From positions 1 through 32,662 of the IMG/VR virus record IMGVR_UViG_3300043775_002633: a stretch of DNA of 32,662 nt, one strand, 5' to 3'. Positions 9,534 through 19,831 of this stretch are shown one piece after another (position 1 is the stretch's first letter; each line of letters starts with the position of its first letter). Made by a program: the position numbers and the translations under genes. Under the pieces are notes generated by a model that was not told where the DNA came from, searched no databases, and worked only from the letters and a program-made list of their open reading frames with translations. This DNA comes from a virus.

Positions 9534-11084
9534 ATGGCAGCAATTATAACTGATCAAATTAGAATATTGAATGCAAAGAATTTTGTCGCAGGAGTAAGTT
9601 CTTTCGGCAATTCATACTATTCTTTCGTTGGGTTACCAAATCCAACTGAAATTCAGTCTAATTGGGATACAAATCCACCAACACCAAAAGACTCTTTTGA
9701 CGAAGAGAATAGTTATTGGGATACTATGATTGCATTGAAGAAAATTAATGCGTCTGATGTGAGACAAGTTATTCAAAAAAGATTCTGGTCATCTGGAACA
9801 ACTTATGATATGTATAGACACGACTATAGTAGATCAAATACTGCTAAAGTGTCTGGTGCCACTAATTTGTATTCCGCATCTTTTTATGTAATAAACAGTG
9901 ATTATAGAGTTTATATTTGTTTGCAAAATGGTACTACTCCAGATACATCTAATGGGAAACCATCATTAGATGAACCAACATTTACAGATTTAGAACCAAG
10001 ATCTGCTGGAACAAGTGGAGATGGTTATATTTGGAAGTATCTTTATACATTAAAACCATCTGAAGTTGCAAAATTTGAAACTTCAGATTTTATTCCAGTT
10101 CCCGCAAATTGGGAAACTTCAACAGATAATGCTGCAGTAAGAAATAATGCGATAGATGGGTCAATTAAAATTGTAACTATTACAAATAGGGGAGTTGGGT
10201 TAGGAACGGCAAATAGAACTTATACTAGAGTTCCCATTAAAGGTGATGGTACTGGCGCTGAATGTACAATAATTATCAATAATGATCAAAAAGTTGAATC
10301 CATTATAGTTTCAAGACAAGGATCTGGATATACTTATGGAAATGTAGATTTAGTTTCTGGAAATGTCCCAACAGGAACAACTATACCAACTTTTGATGTA
10401 ATTATTTCACCTAAAGGTGGCCACGGTGCAGATATATATCGTGAACTTGGTGCATATAACGTTCTTCTTTATTCTAGAATTGAAAATGACAATCAAAATC
10501 CAGATTTTATAACAGGAAATCAAATTGCTAGAATTGGAATAGTTGAGAATCCAAGAGTAAGTTCTGGAAGTTTACTTACTTCAGATAAAGCAAGTGCTCT
10601 TTATGCGTTAAGACTTACGGGAACGGGATATAGTTCAGCATCTTTTACTGCAGATTCATATTTTACACAAACAGTTGCGACAGGGACTACTGCAGTAGGG
10701 AGAGTTGTTAGTTATGATCAAACCACAGGAGTTCTCAAATATTGGCAAGATCGTTCTCTTGCAGGATTTACTACCGTAGGCGCGGCAGTCACAAATCCAT
10801 CATACGGGTTTGATTTGACTGAATTTACAAGTTCTCCTGCAACTGGGGGAAGTTTAATGATTATACCTTCATCCGGATCAAATTTATCAATAAATACGTC
10901 ATTTTCGGGTATATCAACAGTAATAAATAATAGAATATATTATCTTGGTCAAGAATTTACAAATGGTATTGCTTCTCCTGAGGTTAAAAAATATTCAGGA
11001 AACATAATTTATGTGGACAATCGTCCGGCAATTACCAGATCCTCAAACCAAAAAGAAGATATTAAAGTCATTTTGCAGTTCTAA
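9534..11084 (+). CDS. gp8: Baseplate wedge protein gp8
   Basis: T4 gp8 is a dimeric wedge subunit of the baseplate. Two places match it well. One is the GDGYIWKYLYTLKPSE segment near residues 160-180 followed by IPVP (T4 has GDGYVWEYLF and IVVPWP). The other is the C-terminus, IIYVDNRPAITRSSNQKED, then IKVILQF (T4: MIYMENRPPI...EINILFTF). The N-terminal half has the expected IRILNAKNFV and YYSFVGLPNP segments. At 516 residues it is much longer than T4 gp8 (334). Part of the surplus is a GYT-type module at about residues 212-280 (TITNRGVGLG...RQGSGYTYG) and a TGTTAVGRVVSYDQTTG segment. Six bases separate it from the DUF4815-type gene, implying co-transcription. Confidence 0.92.
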   Translation: MAAIITDQIRILNAKNFVAGVSSFGNSYYSFVGLPNPTEIQSNWDTNPPTPKDSFDEENSYWDTMIALKKINASDVRQVIQKRFWSSGTTYDMYRHDYSRSNTAKVSGATNLYSASFYVINSDYRVYICLQNGTTPDTSNGKPSLDEPTFTDLEPRSAGTSGDGYIWKYLYTLKPSEVAKFETSDFIPVPANWETSTDNAAVRNNAIDGSIKIVTITNRGVGLGTANRTYTRVPIKGDGTGAECTIIINNDQKVESIIVSRQGSGYTYGNVDLVSGNVPTGTTIPTFDVIISPKGGHGADIYRELGAYNVLLYSRIENDNQNPDFITGNQIARIGIVENPRVSSGSLLTSDKASALYALRLTGTGYSSASFTADSYFTQTVATGTTAVGRVVSYDQTTGVLKYWQDRSLAGFTTVGAAVTNPSYGFDLTEFTSSPATGGSLMIIPSSGSNLSINTSFSGISTVINNRIYYLGQEFTNGIASPEVKKYSGNIIYVDNRPAITRSSNQKEDIKVILQF

Positions 11085-11090
11085 AGAATT

Positions 11091-14000
11091 ATGTCTCAAG
11101 AAACTAATCTTAATGTATCTCCATACTTTGATGATTTTGATGCTAATAATGACTATTATAAGGTTCTTTTTAAACCGGGTTATCCAGTACAAGCAAGAGA
11201 ACTAACAACTTTACAATCAATATTACAAAATCAAATTGAAAAATTTGGTCAGCACTTTTTTAAAGAGGGGGCCAAAGTAATTCCAGGTAATACTGGATAT
11301 ACTCAATTGTACTATGCAGTAGAACTTCAAAATACTTATCTAGGAATTCCTGTTTCTGCATATGCCGACCAATTAATAGGAACAAAAATAACAGGACAAA
11401 CTTCAGGAGTAACTGCAGTAGTTGATAAGATTTTACTACCAGCAGATTCTGAAAGAGGTAATTTAACATTGTATGTAAATTACTTAGCATCCAACACTCA
11501 AAATAACTCAACACAACAATTTGCCGATGGAGAACTTTTATCTTCCAATACGCAAATTACATCAGGTCTTCTTGGCAATTCTCTAATTTCTGTTGGACAA
11601 CCATTTGCATCTACGATTGCGCAAAATGCAACTTCAATTGGATCCGCATTTTCGATTACAAATGGAGTTTATTTTATACGAGGGCATTTTGTAACTGTTG
11701 AAAGTGAAACTTTAATTTTAGATCAATATTCAAATAAACCAAATTATAGAGTTGGTCTATTTGTCAATGAGGAAATTGTCACATCTGATCTTGATGAATC
11801 ACTAAATGATAATTCTCAGGGATTTAATAATTATTCTGCGCCAGGAGCAGATAGATTAAAAATCACAGTATCATTATTTAAAAAATCGTTAACTGATTTT
11901 GATGATGGAAGTTTTATTGAATTGGCAACAATTAAGGAAGGAATAATCCGTTCTCAACAAACAACTGGATATAATTCCATTACTGATGAATTGGCAAGAA
12001 GAACTTATGCAGAATCTGGAGACTATTATGTAATTCCGTTTGATGCTGCATTAAAAGAATCATTAAATGATAATTTAGGAAATAACGGCATCTTTAATGT
12101 AGGACAGTTTACTTATGGTGGATCTACTCCATCAAATGATTTATCCATTTATCAAATTTCTCCAGGTAAAGCATTTGTTAGAGGATACGAATGCGAAACA
12201 ATAAGTTCTACATTTTTAGATTGTCCCAAACCAAGAACAACTAAAACTTTAGAAAATCAATCATTAAATTACAATACCGGACCCACTTTTAAATTAAATA
12301 GAGTTTATGGATCTCCTAAAATAGGGATTGGAAATACTTACATATTAAGTCTTCGTGACTCAAGAGTTGGATCATCTCAAACTACATCTGCAGGAAAAGA
12401 AATTGGTGTAGCGAGAGTTTATGATTTTAGATTAGAATCGGGATCATATGACACATCCAATTCAAATTTGAATCAGTGGAATATTTCTTTGTATGACATT
12501 CAAACAATCACTGAAATTACTTTAAACGAGCCAATTACTCTTTCTGTTCCGACTTTTATTAGGGGTAAAAATAGTGGTGCTACCGCATTCATAAAAACTG
12601 CAGTTACGGCAGGAACTGCAGTTACTGTTTATGAAAAAACAGGAGATTTTATACTCAATGAGTCTTTTATTATTGATGGTATTGAAAATTCGAGGGTAGC
12701 AATTGCAATTACTTCATACGGAATTTCTGATGTAAAATCAGTATATGGAATTGTTGGTTCAGCATCAACTTTTTCCGCAGATACGGTTCAATCATTGGGA
12801 TTTAATGTCGGTATTGCTACAATCAGTACTTCATCCGGTGGGGTCAGTACTGTAACGAGCCCCAATTCACTATTTCCGGGAAAAATTGTCAAACTTGGTA
12901 ATTTAGTACAATATAGTGATCCCTCAAGTAGAGACCCAATCATTGCAAAAGTGGTAGGATTAGGAAATACAACAATTTCCATTACTGGTGTTACTGGAGT
13001 GTCTGGAATTTCTTCAGGATTTTTACCATCTTCAACTTTAAATGCAACTGATTTTAAAATTTTAACAACAAATTTAGAGACTTCAACAGACAATACTTTA
13101 TATACTAGACTTCCCAAAGTTAATATTTCTAATGTCGATTTGACAAACGCAGTTTTGGGAATTAGAACAGTATTTTCTGTCAATATTTCGGGAAATCAAA
13201 CTACAACGGTTACTGCAGGACCAAATGAAACATTTTTACCTTTTGATGAGGAAAGATATGCTTTAATTACATCAAGTGGACAAACTGAGGTTTTGACTTC
13301 AGATAAACTTCAAATCGATTCTACTGGATCCCAATTAGCAATTTATAATTTATCAACTTCTTCTGATACTGGTGCTACATTAATTGCAACTACTAGAAAA
13401 ATAAAACCAAAAGCAAAATTAAAAAGAAAAAATAAAGTAAATTCAATTATAGTAGATAAGTCAAAATATCAAGGATCTGGAATAGGTTCTACAACTTTAA
13501 ATGATGGATTGACTTATGGCAAATACCCATTTGGAACTAGAGTTCAAGATGAAATTATCTCTTTAAATACGTCAGATATTATAGAAATTCACGGAATTTT
13601 TGAATCTGCAAATACTTCAGATGCATCGGCACCAACATTAGATCTTTCCTCGATCAGTGGTCCAACTGCAACAACTTCAGATTTAATTGTTGGGGAAAGA
13701 TTAATAGGACAAACTAGCGGGGCTGTTGCCATCTTTACAGAAAAACTTAATGATACAAAAATATCTTTTATATACAAAAATCAAAATATATTTAAAGAAG
13801 GAGAAACTTTAAAATTTGAAGAATCTAAAATTCAATCTATTATACAAGCAATAGACTCTCCAAGTTTTGATGTATCGTCGAATTTTACTTTTACGAATGG
13901 GCAAGAATCTACTTTTTACGATTACGGAACGGTAAAAAGAAAATTTAATTTACAAGAACCAACTAAAAAATTAAAAATATATTTTTCTAATGGATATTAT

Positions 14001-17000
14001 GAATCTAATGATGATGGAGATATAACAACTGTAAATTCATATAATACTTTTGATTATGGAAAAGAAATACAAACAGTAAATGGAATAAGAAATTCTGATA
14101 TTATTGATATTAGACCAAAAACTTCTACTTATAATGTTATTGAAAATTCTCCATCACCATTAGAATTTTATGGAAGAACTTTTGATGTATCAGGAAATTC
14201 TGCTAAAAATATTTTAGCATCTGATGAATCTATTACAACCACATTTTCATTCTATCTTGGAAGAATTGATAGAATTTATTTGACTAAAGATGGAAAATTC
14301 CAGGTTAAGTATGGAGTTCCATCCGAAAGACCAGAAAAACCTGTTTCTATAGATGATGCATTAGAAATTGCAACTATAGATTTGCCAGCTTATTTGTATA
14401 ATACTACTCAGGCTACCATTCAATTCTTAGAACATAAGAGATATAGAATGGTTGATATTAAGCAATTGGAAAATAGAATTAAAAATCTTGAGTATTATAC
14501 TGCCCTTTCTTTACTCGAATCAAATACAGCAAATCTTTTTATTCCCGATGGAGACGGTTTAAATAGATTTAAGTCTGGTTTCTTTGTCGATAATTTTACA
14601 TCATTACTTGCACAAGAAGATTCAATTTTTTATAAAAATAGTATTGATATTGCAAACAAACAGTTAAGACCAAGACATTATACAAATTCTATCGATTTAA
14701 TTTCTGGCCCGGTAACAGGTGTAGATCCAACGGAAGATTTAGCATTTACCCCAATTGAAGGTATAAATGTTAGAAAGTCAAAAGATGTAGTTACATTAGA
14801 TTATGCGGAAGTTGAATGGTTAAAGCAATCATTTGCAACTAGATCTGAAAGTGTTACTCCTTTCTTAATTAGTTTTTGGCAGGGAACGTTAGAACTTACT
14901 CCAGCAACGGACACCTGGGTTGATACTGTAAGATTAGAAGCAAAAGTCATTCAAGCTGAGGGAAATTATGCGCAAACTCTTGCAAATGCTGTCAGAACAT
15001 TAAATGTAGATCCACAGACAGGATTTGCTCCTATAGTTTGGAATGCTTGGCAAACAAACTGGACTGGCCAAGAAGTTATTAACTCAACTAGAGTAAGAAC
15101 TGAAACTGAAACAGGATCAACTTTTGGTGTTGGTGGATGGATTAATGGTGGAAGTGGAGTTGCTCAACTTAGAAGAATCGAAACAACATCTGTTATTCAA
15201 GATAATTTAAGAGAAACTAGAGAAACTGGAGTTCAATCAAGAACTGGTTTAAGAACCATAGTAACTGAACAATTTGATAATACTTCTGTTGGTGATCGAG
15301 TCGTAAGTAGAAATCTCATTCCATATATGAGATCTAGAAATATTCAGTTTGTTTCTAAAAAACTTAAACCATTAACTCAAATTTATACTTTCTTTGATGG
15401 AGTTGATGTAACTAAATATTGTGTTCCAAAATTATTAGAAATTTCGATGATTTCTGGAACTTTTGAAGTTGGCGAAAAAGTATTAGGAATAATTCAAAAT
15501 ACAGGATTAAATCCAAGTATTGGGCAAGTTCTGACAAGAATCTCATTTAGAGTTGCACAGTCTAATCACAAAGAAGGTCCTTATAACGCAGCAACAATTA
15601 CTTATCCAAATAATCCATATACAGGACAAATCTTACAACCAACTTATTCGTCAACATCAAATATTTTGAATGTTGATACATTTTCACTTTCAAACCAACC
15701 ACAAGGAGAGTATAGTGGATGGGTAGAATCTGGAATGATATTAGTAGGTCAAACTAGTGGCGCACAAGCAACTATCACTAATGTGAGATTAGTTTCAGAT
15801 TTATCGGCAACATTGATTGGAAGTTTCTTTGTCCCAAATCCAAATACAAATATTCATCCAAAATTTGAAACTGGAACAAAAACATTTACCTTAGTAAACA
15901 ACAATTTAAATGATCAAAACGCTGCAACTACAATTGCTGAAGAAGGGTTTGTTTCAAGTGGAACTTTAGAGACAGTTCAAGAAAATATTATTTCAGTAAG
16001 AAATGCTAGAATTCAAAACAAACAAGAATTTGAAGAAAGGGCAGTATCTAGAACTACAGGAACTCAAGTTGTAGGTGGCACAACTTTGTCCCAATCGAGA
16101 AGAGATGTTTTGGTTGGTTGGTATGATCCCCTTGCCCAATCTTTCTTAGTTGATGATGAAACGGGAGTTTTCTTAACCAAATGTGAGGTTTTCTTCAAAT
16201 CTAAAGATGATATGGATATCCCTGTCACCTTCCAACTGAGAACGATGCAAAATGGATTCCCAACTCAAAGAATTCTTCCATTCTCAGAAATTACTTTAGA
16301 TCCTGGAGATATTCAAACATCTGCAGATGGATCTGTAGCTACTACGTTTAATTTTGATGCTCCAGTTTACTTAGAGGGTGGAAAAGAATATTGCATATGT
16401 CTTGCATCAAACTCAACTAAGTATAGTGTTTATATCTCAAGAATTGGCGAAAATGATCTTCTAACACAGACATTTATATCAAATCAACCATATCTTGGAT
16501 CTTTATTTAAGTCTCAAAATGCTTCAACTTGGGAAGCAAGTCAATGGGAAGATCTTAAATTTACTCTTTATAGAGCAGATTTCTTAAATTCCGGAACAGT
16601 TGATTTCTATAATCCAGAATTAAGTCGAGGAAATAAACAAATTCCAACATTAATGCCAAATTCTCTCAGTCTGATTTCTAAAAAAATTAGAGTTGGACTT
16701 GGATCAACAGTGCAAGATTCTGGACTAATCTTAGGAAATACTGTTATTCAGCAAGGCACTAATGCAACTGCAAATTATGTTGGATCTGCTGGGAGCGCAT
16801 CTGGAACTTTAACTGTAATTAATTCTGGAATTGGATATACTCCATCTAGTGGTGGATTATCAATTAATAACATCAATCTTGTTACAGTCACTGGTAGTGG
16901 TAAAAATGCAACAGCAAATGTAACTGTTTCTAATGGTGTTGCTATTGCTGCAACAATTACAAATGGTGGAGTTGGTTATCAAGTTGGTGATGTAGTTGGA

Positions 17001-18566
17001 ATTAGCACATTTGGTTCTGTTCCTGTTGGGAGGAACGCAAGATTTTCGATCGTTTCAATTGCAAGCACAAATCAATTAATACTTGATAATGTACAAGGCG
17101 ATTTTGTTGTTGGGGCAGCAAAAACAGTTCAATACATTAATAGTTCTGGTATAACGACAACTTTAAATTCTTCAACTGGTGGCGGTGTACTTATAAATTC
17201 TATAGAAACAATCAGTGATGGACTGCATATTAAAGTAAACCATCAAAATCATGGAATGTACTCCAGTGAAAATTATGTTACCATTTTCGATGCACAATCG
17301 GATATTAATCCAACAAAATTAAGCATTGCATACAATATAAACTCATCTGGATCAATTAGTGTTGATAACGCATCTAATTTTGCAACTTTTGAAAATGTTG
17401 GTGTTGGAACAACTAACCCGGGTTATCTATTAATAGGTGATGAAATTATCAAATATACTTCAGTTTCTGGTAATTTAATTGGTGGTGATATCTCTAGAGG
17501 GACAAATTCAATGAATTACCCAACAGGAACTCCAGTTTACAAATATGAGCTGGGAGGAGTCTCTTTAAAAAGAATTAATAAGACCCATTATTTAAATGAT
17601 GTTACTGTTTCAGATGCAATAACATTCGATTCTTATCATATAAAACTTGATATGGGAGATATGGGCCAAAATGGCATTGGTAGAACTGACGGTGTTGGTT
17701 ATCCGCAACTTTATATCAATCAAACTAAATCTGCTGGTGGATATAAAACTAAAGCAACACAAAATATGCCTTATGAAATAGTTACTCCTATTGTTCAGAA
17801 TTTAACAGTAAGAGGAACTTCTTTAAGTGCTTCCCTAAGAACAGTTACAGCATCAAGTATAAGTGGAAATGAAATTCCATTCATTGATAATGGATTTGAA
17901 ACTATTAGTATTGGAAAACCCAATTATTTGGATAGCACAAGAATAATATGTTCCAGAGTTAATGAAAATTTAAAATTATTAAATCTTCCCGGAAACAAAT
18001 CAATGAATCTTAGATTACAACTTGATACGGTAGATTCTAGACTAACTCCAGTTCTTGATACACAAAGAATAAGTACAATATTAACTTCAAACAGAGTTAA
18101 CAACGTTATTTCAAATTATGCAACTGATTCTAGAGTCAATACAGTTGATCAAGATCCCACCGCATTCCAATATATTTCAAAAGAAATTAATTTGGAAAAT
18201 GGAGCAAGTTCCATCAAAATTCTGTTAAATGCTCATATTAATCAGTATTGCGATATAAGAGCTTTATATGCTATTAGTGAAAAACCAAACTTCAATCCAG
18301 TTTTCATACCATTCCCAGGATATATGAATTTAAATACTAAAAATGAAATTATAAATTTTGCCGATAGTGACGGGAGATCTGATGTATTTGTAACCCCAAC
18401 TCAATCATTGGGATTTGAAACTTCTGAGATAGAATTCAAAGAATACTCATTCACTATAGATAAATTGCCATCATTTAAATCATATAGAATTAAATTAGTT
18501 CTAACATCAACAAATCAAGTTTATGTTCCAAGAATTAAAGATTTGAGAGTAATTGCTTTGGCATAA
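11091..18566 (+). CDS. Giant DUF4815-type baseplate/fibre structural protein
   Basis: This 2491-residue protein begins with an N-terminal domain (FDANNDYYKVLFKPGYPVQA, then RELTTLQSILQNQIEKFGQH) that I recognise as the DUF4815-type head of marine phage virion proteins. Three GQTSG modules occur near residues 103, 873 and 1553. A GYT-type pair lies near 1915-1975 and an IGDEIIKYT...ISRGTN module near 2090-2150. A middle region (DPLAQSFLVDDETGVFLTKC) and a C-terminal beta domain (residues about 2340-2491) complete it. No enzymatic motif, signal or membrane segment is seen. In T4 the interval between gp8 and gp13 holds gp9-gp12 (fibre socket, pin and short fibres). This single protein occupies that place, so it may supply baseplate-fibre connector functions. 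That replacement is inference. The ATG at 11091 follows gp8 by six bases. Confidence 0.85.
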   Translation: MSQETNLNVSPYFDDFDANNDYYKVLFKPGYPVQARELTTLQSILQNQIEKFGQHFFKEGAKVIPGNTGYTQLYYAVELQNTYLGIPVSAYADQLIGTKITGQTSGVTAVVDKILLPADSERGNLTLYVNYLASNTQNNSTQQFADGELLSSNTQITSGLLGNSLISVGQPFASTIAQNATSIGSAFSITNGVYFIRGHFVTVESETLILDQYSNKPNYRVGLFVNEEIVTSDLDESLNDNSQGFNNYSAPGADRLKITVSLFKKSLTDFDDGSFIELATIKEGIIRSQQTTGYNSITDELARRTYAESGDYYVIPFDAALKESLNDNLGNNGIFNVGQFTYGGSTPSNDLSIYQISPGKAFVRGYECETISSTFLDCPKPRTTKTLENQSLNYNTGPTFKLNRVYGSPKIGIGNTYILSLRDSRVGSSQTTSAGKEIGVARVYDFRLESGSYDTSNSNLNQWNISLYDIQTITEITLNEPITLSVPTFIRGKNSGATAFIKTAVTAGTAVTVYEKTGDFILNESFIIDGIENSRVAIAITSYGISDVKSVYGIVGSASTFSADTVQSLGFNVGIATISTSSGGVSTVTSPNSLFPGKIVKLGNLVQYSDPSSRDPIIAKVVGLGNTTISITGVTGVSGISSGFLPSSTLNATDFKILTTNLETSTDNTLYTRLPKVNISNVDLTNAVLGIRTVFSVNISGNQTTTVTAGPNETFLPFDEERYALITSSGQTEVLTSDKLQIDSTGSQLAIYNLSTSSDTGATLIATTRKIKPKAKLKRKNKVNSIIVDKSKYQGSGIGSTTLNDGLTYGKYPFGTRVQDEIISLNTSDIIEIHGIFESANTSDASAPTLDLSSISGPTATTSDLIVGERLIGQTSGAVAIFTEKLNDTKISFIYKNQNIFKEGETLKFEESKIQSIIQAIDSPSFDVSSNFTFTNGQESTFYDYGTVKRKFNLQEPTKKLKIYFSNGYYESNDDGDITTVNSYNTFDYGKEIQTVNGIRNSDIIDIRPKTSTYNVIENSPSPLEFYGRTFDVSGNSAKNILASDESITTTFSFYLGRIDRIYLTKDGKFQVKYGVPSERPEKPVSIDDALEIATIDLPAYLYNTTQATIQFLEHKRYRMVDIKQLENRIKNLEYYTALSLLESNTANLFIPDGDGLNRFKSGFFVDNFTSLLAQEDSIFYKNSIDIANKQLRPRHYTNSIDLISGPVTGVDPTEDLAFTPIEGINVRKSKDVVTLDYAEVEWLKQSFATRSESVTPFLISFWQGTLELTPATDTWVDTVRLEAKVIQAEGNYAQTLANAVRTLNVDPQTGFAPIVWNAWQTNWTGQEVINSTRVRTETETGSTFGVGGWINGGSGVAQLRRIETTSVIQDNLRETRETGVQSRTGLRTIVTEQFDNTSVGDRVVSRNLIPYMRSRNIQFVSKKLKPLTQIYTFFDGVDVTKYCVPKLLEISMISGTFEVGEKVLGIIQNTGLNPSIGQVLTRISFRVAQSNHKEGPYNAATITYPNNPYTGQILQPTYSSTSNILNVDTFSLSNQPQGEYSGWVESGMILVGQTSGAQATITNVRLVSDLSATLIGSFFVPNPNTNIHPKFETGTKTFTLVNNNLNDQNAATTIAEEGFVSSGTLETVQENIISVRNARIQNKQEFEERAVSRTTGTQVVGGTTLSQSRRDVLVGWYDPLAQSFLVDDETGVFLTKCEVFFKSKDDMDIPVTFQLRTMQNGFPTQRILPFSEITLDPGDIQTSADGSVATTFNFDAPVYLEGGKEYCICLASNSTKYSVYISRIGENDLLTQTFISNQPYLGSLFKSQNASTWEASQWEDLKFTLYRADFLNSGTVDFYNPELSRGNKQIPTLMPNSLSLISKKIRVGLGSTVQDSGLILGNTVIQQGTNATANYVGSAGSASGTLTVINSGIGYTPSSGGLSINNINLVTVTGSGKNATANVTVSNGVAIAATITNGGVGYQVGDVVGISTFGSVPVGRNARFSIVSIASTNQLILDNVQGDFVVGAAKTVQYINSSGITTTLNSSTGGGVLINSIETISDGLHIKVNHQNHGMYSSENYVTIFDAQSDINPTKLSIAYNINSSGSISVDNASNFATFENVGVGTTNPGYLLIGDEIIKYTSVSGNLIGGDISRGTNSMNYPTGTPVYKYELGGVSLKRINKTHYLNDVTVSDAITFDSYHIKLDMGDMGQNGIGRTDGVGYPQLYINQTKSAGGYKTKATQNMPYEIVTPIVQNLTVRGTSLSASLRTVTASSISGNEIPFIDNGFETISIGKPNYLDSTRIICSRVNENLKLLNLPGNKSMNLRLQLDTVDSRLTPVLDTQRISTILTSNRVNNVISNYATDSRVNTVDQDPTAFQYISKEINLENGASSIKILLNAHINQYCDIRALYAISEKPNFNPVFIPFPGYMNLNTKNEIINFADSDGRSDVFVTPTQSLGFETSEIEFKEYSFTIDKLPSFKSYRIKLVLTSTNQVYVPRIKDLRVIALA

Positions 18567-18572
18567 AATATT

Positions 18573-18797
18573 ATGGAATATTTAAAAGTTGAAGGATATT
18601 CGCATTTAGTAAGAGATAAATGCACAAATTCAATTATTAATACAAATATGTCAGAATATCAAGAATATATTTCTAGAAAAAATGCAAAAAATATGGAGAA
18701 TCAAAAAGTACAGAATTTAGAAAAAGATCTTGCTAATATGAAGGAAGATATTAATGAAATTAAAAATTTACTTCGGAGTTTAATAAATGAATCCTGA
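18573..18797 (+). CDS. Small coiled-coil protein, 74 aa
   Basis: Starts MEYLKVEGYSHLVRDKCTNS. The C-terminal half (residues about 38-72, QKVQNLEKDLANMKEDINEI and on) shows heptad-spaced Leu/Ile/Met and would form a short coiled coil. The N-terminal part, with HLVRD...SIINTN, resembles a short protein seen at the same place in marine T4-like phages. It lies six bases after the giant gene and overlaps the next small gene by 11 bases, a sign of coupled translation. Function is unknown; an assembly chaperone or a small structural partner of the neighbouring giant protein would fit, but nothing shows this directly. Confidence 0.75.
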   Translation: MEYLKVEGYSHLVRDKCTNSIINTNMSEYQEYISRKNAKNMENQKVQNLEKDLANMKEDINEIKNLLRSLINES

Positions 18798-18960
18798 TCA
18801 AATTAAGTTGGATGATTTATCTAAAAGTTTTGAATATACAAAATCTTGCATTGAAATAGATTGCATAGAAGATATTGAACAGATTAAAATAATCGCAAAA
18901 TCTTATATTAAATTATACTTAAAGCAACAAGAAGTTTTGAAAGACTTAATTAAACTATAA
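18787..18960 (+). CDS. Very small acidic/helical protein, 57 aa
   Basis: ATG at 18787, TAA at 18958-18960. The product begins MNPDQIKLDDLSKSFEYTK and ends with a helical segment SYIKLYLKQQEVLKDLIKL. It overlaps the upstream gene by 11 bases in another frame, which is common for genuine phage genes. The composition (Ile, Lys, Leu, Asp, two Cys) fits a soluble all-helical peptide. Short proteins with a similar SFEY...I(D/E)...AKSYIKLYL...QQEV pattern occur before gp13 in marine T4-like phages as far as I recall, which supports it being real. Function unknown. Its stop codon lies inside a perfect TATAAATA box. Confidence 0.7.
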   Translation: MNPDQIKLDDLSKSFEYTKSCIEIDCIEDIEQIKIIAKSYIKLYLKQQEVLKDLIKL

Positions 18961-18963
18961 ATA
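18956..18963 (+). promoter_or_regulatory. Consensus T4-type late promoter box TATAAATA before gp13
   Basis: Exact match to the T4 late -10 element recognised by sigma factor gp55. It ends 18 bases before the gp13 ATG and includes the TAA stop of the 57-residue gene. Confidence 0.75.
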
Positions 18964-18981
18964 TTTTAAAAAGTAGAAAAT

Positions 18982-19827
18982 ATGGCGCAACCATCTACTA
19001 GACAAGAATTGATTGATTATTGTAAAAGAAAATTGGGAGCTCCAGTTTTAGAAATTAACGTTGCAGATGAACAAATTGAGGATTTGGTCGATGATGCTAT
19101 TCAATTTTTTCAAGAAAGACATTTTGATGGAGTATATCCAACTTTTTATAAGTATAAATTAACACAGTTTGATATAGACAGAGGAAGGTCTAGGGGTGGA
19201 GATTCTGCAGTTGGACTTTCTACTATATCGGTTACAGCAAATATAGTCGGAACTGCAACTACATTTAAATATGAAGAAAATAGTAATTATTTACAAGTTC
19301 CACCAAATATTATAGGAGTAAATAAAATTTTCCATTTTGATGGATCAAATTCAATTACTCATAATATGTTTAGTGTTAAATATCAATTATTTTTAAATGA
19401 TATCTATTACTGGGGAGCAACAGAATTATTAAGCTATGCAATGGTTAAAACATATCTTGAAGACCTTGATTTTTTATTGACAACACAAAAGCAAATTAGA
19501 TTTAACAAAAGGCAAGATAGACTTTACTTGGATATAGATTGGGGATCAGTAAAATCTGGGCAATATATTATTATTGATTGTTACAGCACTCTTGACCCAA
19601 ATGATTATTCGAAAGTTTGGAATGATTCGTTTTTAAAACCATATTTAACCTCATTAATTAAACGTCAATGGGGGCAAAATATGATGAAATTTACTGGGGT
19701 TAAACTTCCTGGTGGAGTAGAACTTAATGGTAGACAAATGTATGATGATGCGCAGAGAGAAATTGATATTTTAATGGAAAAAATGTCAAATACTTATGAA
19801 CTTCCACCTTTTGATATGATAGGATGA
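18982..19827 (+). CDS. gp13: Neck protein gp13
   Basis: gp13 and gp14 close the capsid portal after packaging and provide the surface to which the tail binds. The N-terminus (MAQPSTRQELIDYCKRKLGA, then PVLEINVADEQIEDLVDDAI) is the characteristic start of gp13 in marine T4-like phages. A conserved FFQERHFDGVYPTFYKYKLT segment follows. The second half (LLSYAMVKTYLEDLDFLLT, RLYLDIDW, LIKRQWGQNMMKF) is also as expected. Length of 281 is near T4's 309. The gene stands at the head of a unit under a consensus late promoter, with gp14 four bases downstream. A short VGLSTISVTANIVG stretch in the first half is less conserved-looking. Confidence 0.93.
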   Translation: MAQPSTRQELIDYCKRKLGAPVLEINVADEQIEDLVDDAIQFFQERHFDGVYPTFYKYKLTQFDIDRGRSRGGDSAVGLSTISVTANIVGTATTFKYEENSNYLQVPPNIIGVNKIFHFDGSNSITHNMFSVKYQLFLNDIYYWGATELLSYAMVKTYLEDLDFLLTTQKQIRFNKRQDRLYLDIDWGSVKSGQYIIIDCYSTLDPNDYSKVWNDSFLKPYLTSLIKRQWGQNMMKFTGVKLPGGVELNGRQMYDDAQREIDILMEKMSNTYELPPFDMIG

Positions 19828-19831
19828 TAAG

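Noticed and set aside
12788-13183. 131-codon minus-strand frame inside the DUF4815-type gene
   Set aside because: Shadow of the plus-strand gene; no independent support, and no other minus-strand gene is seen in the window.
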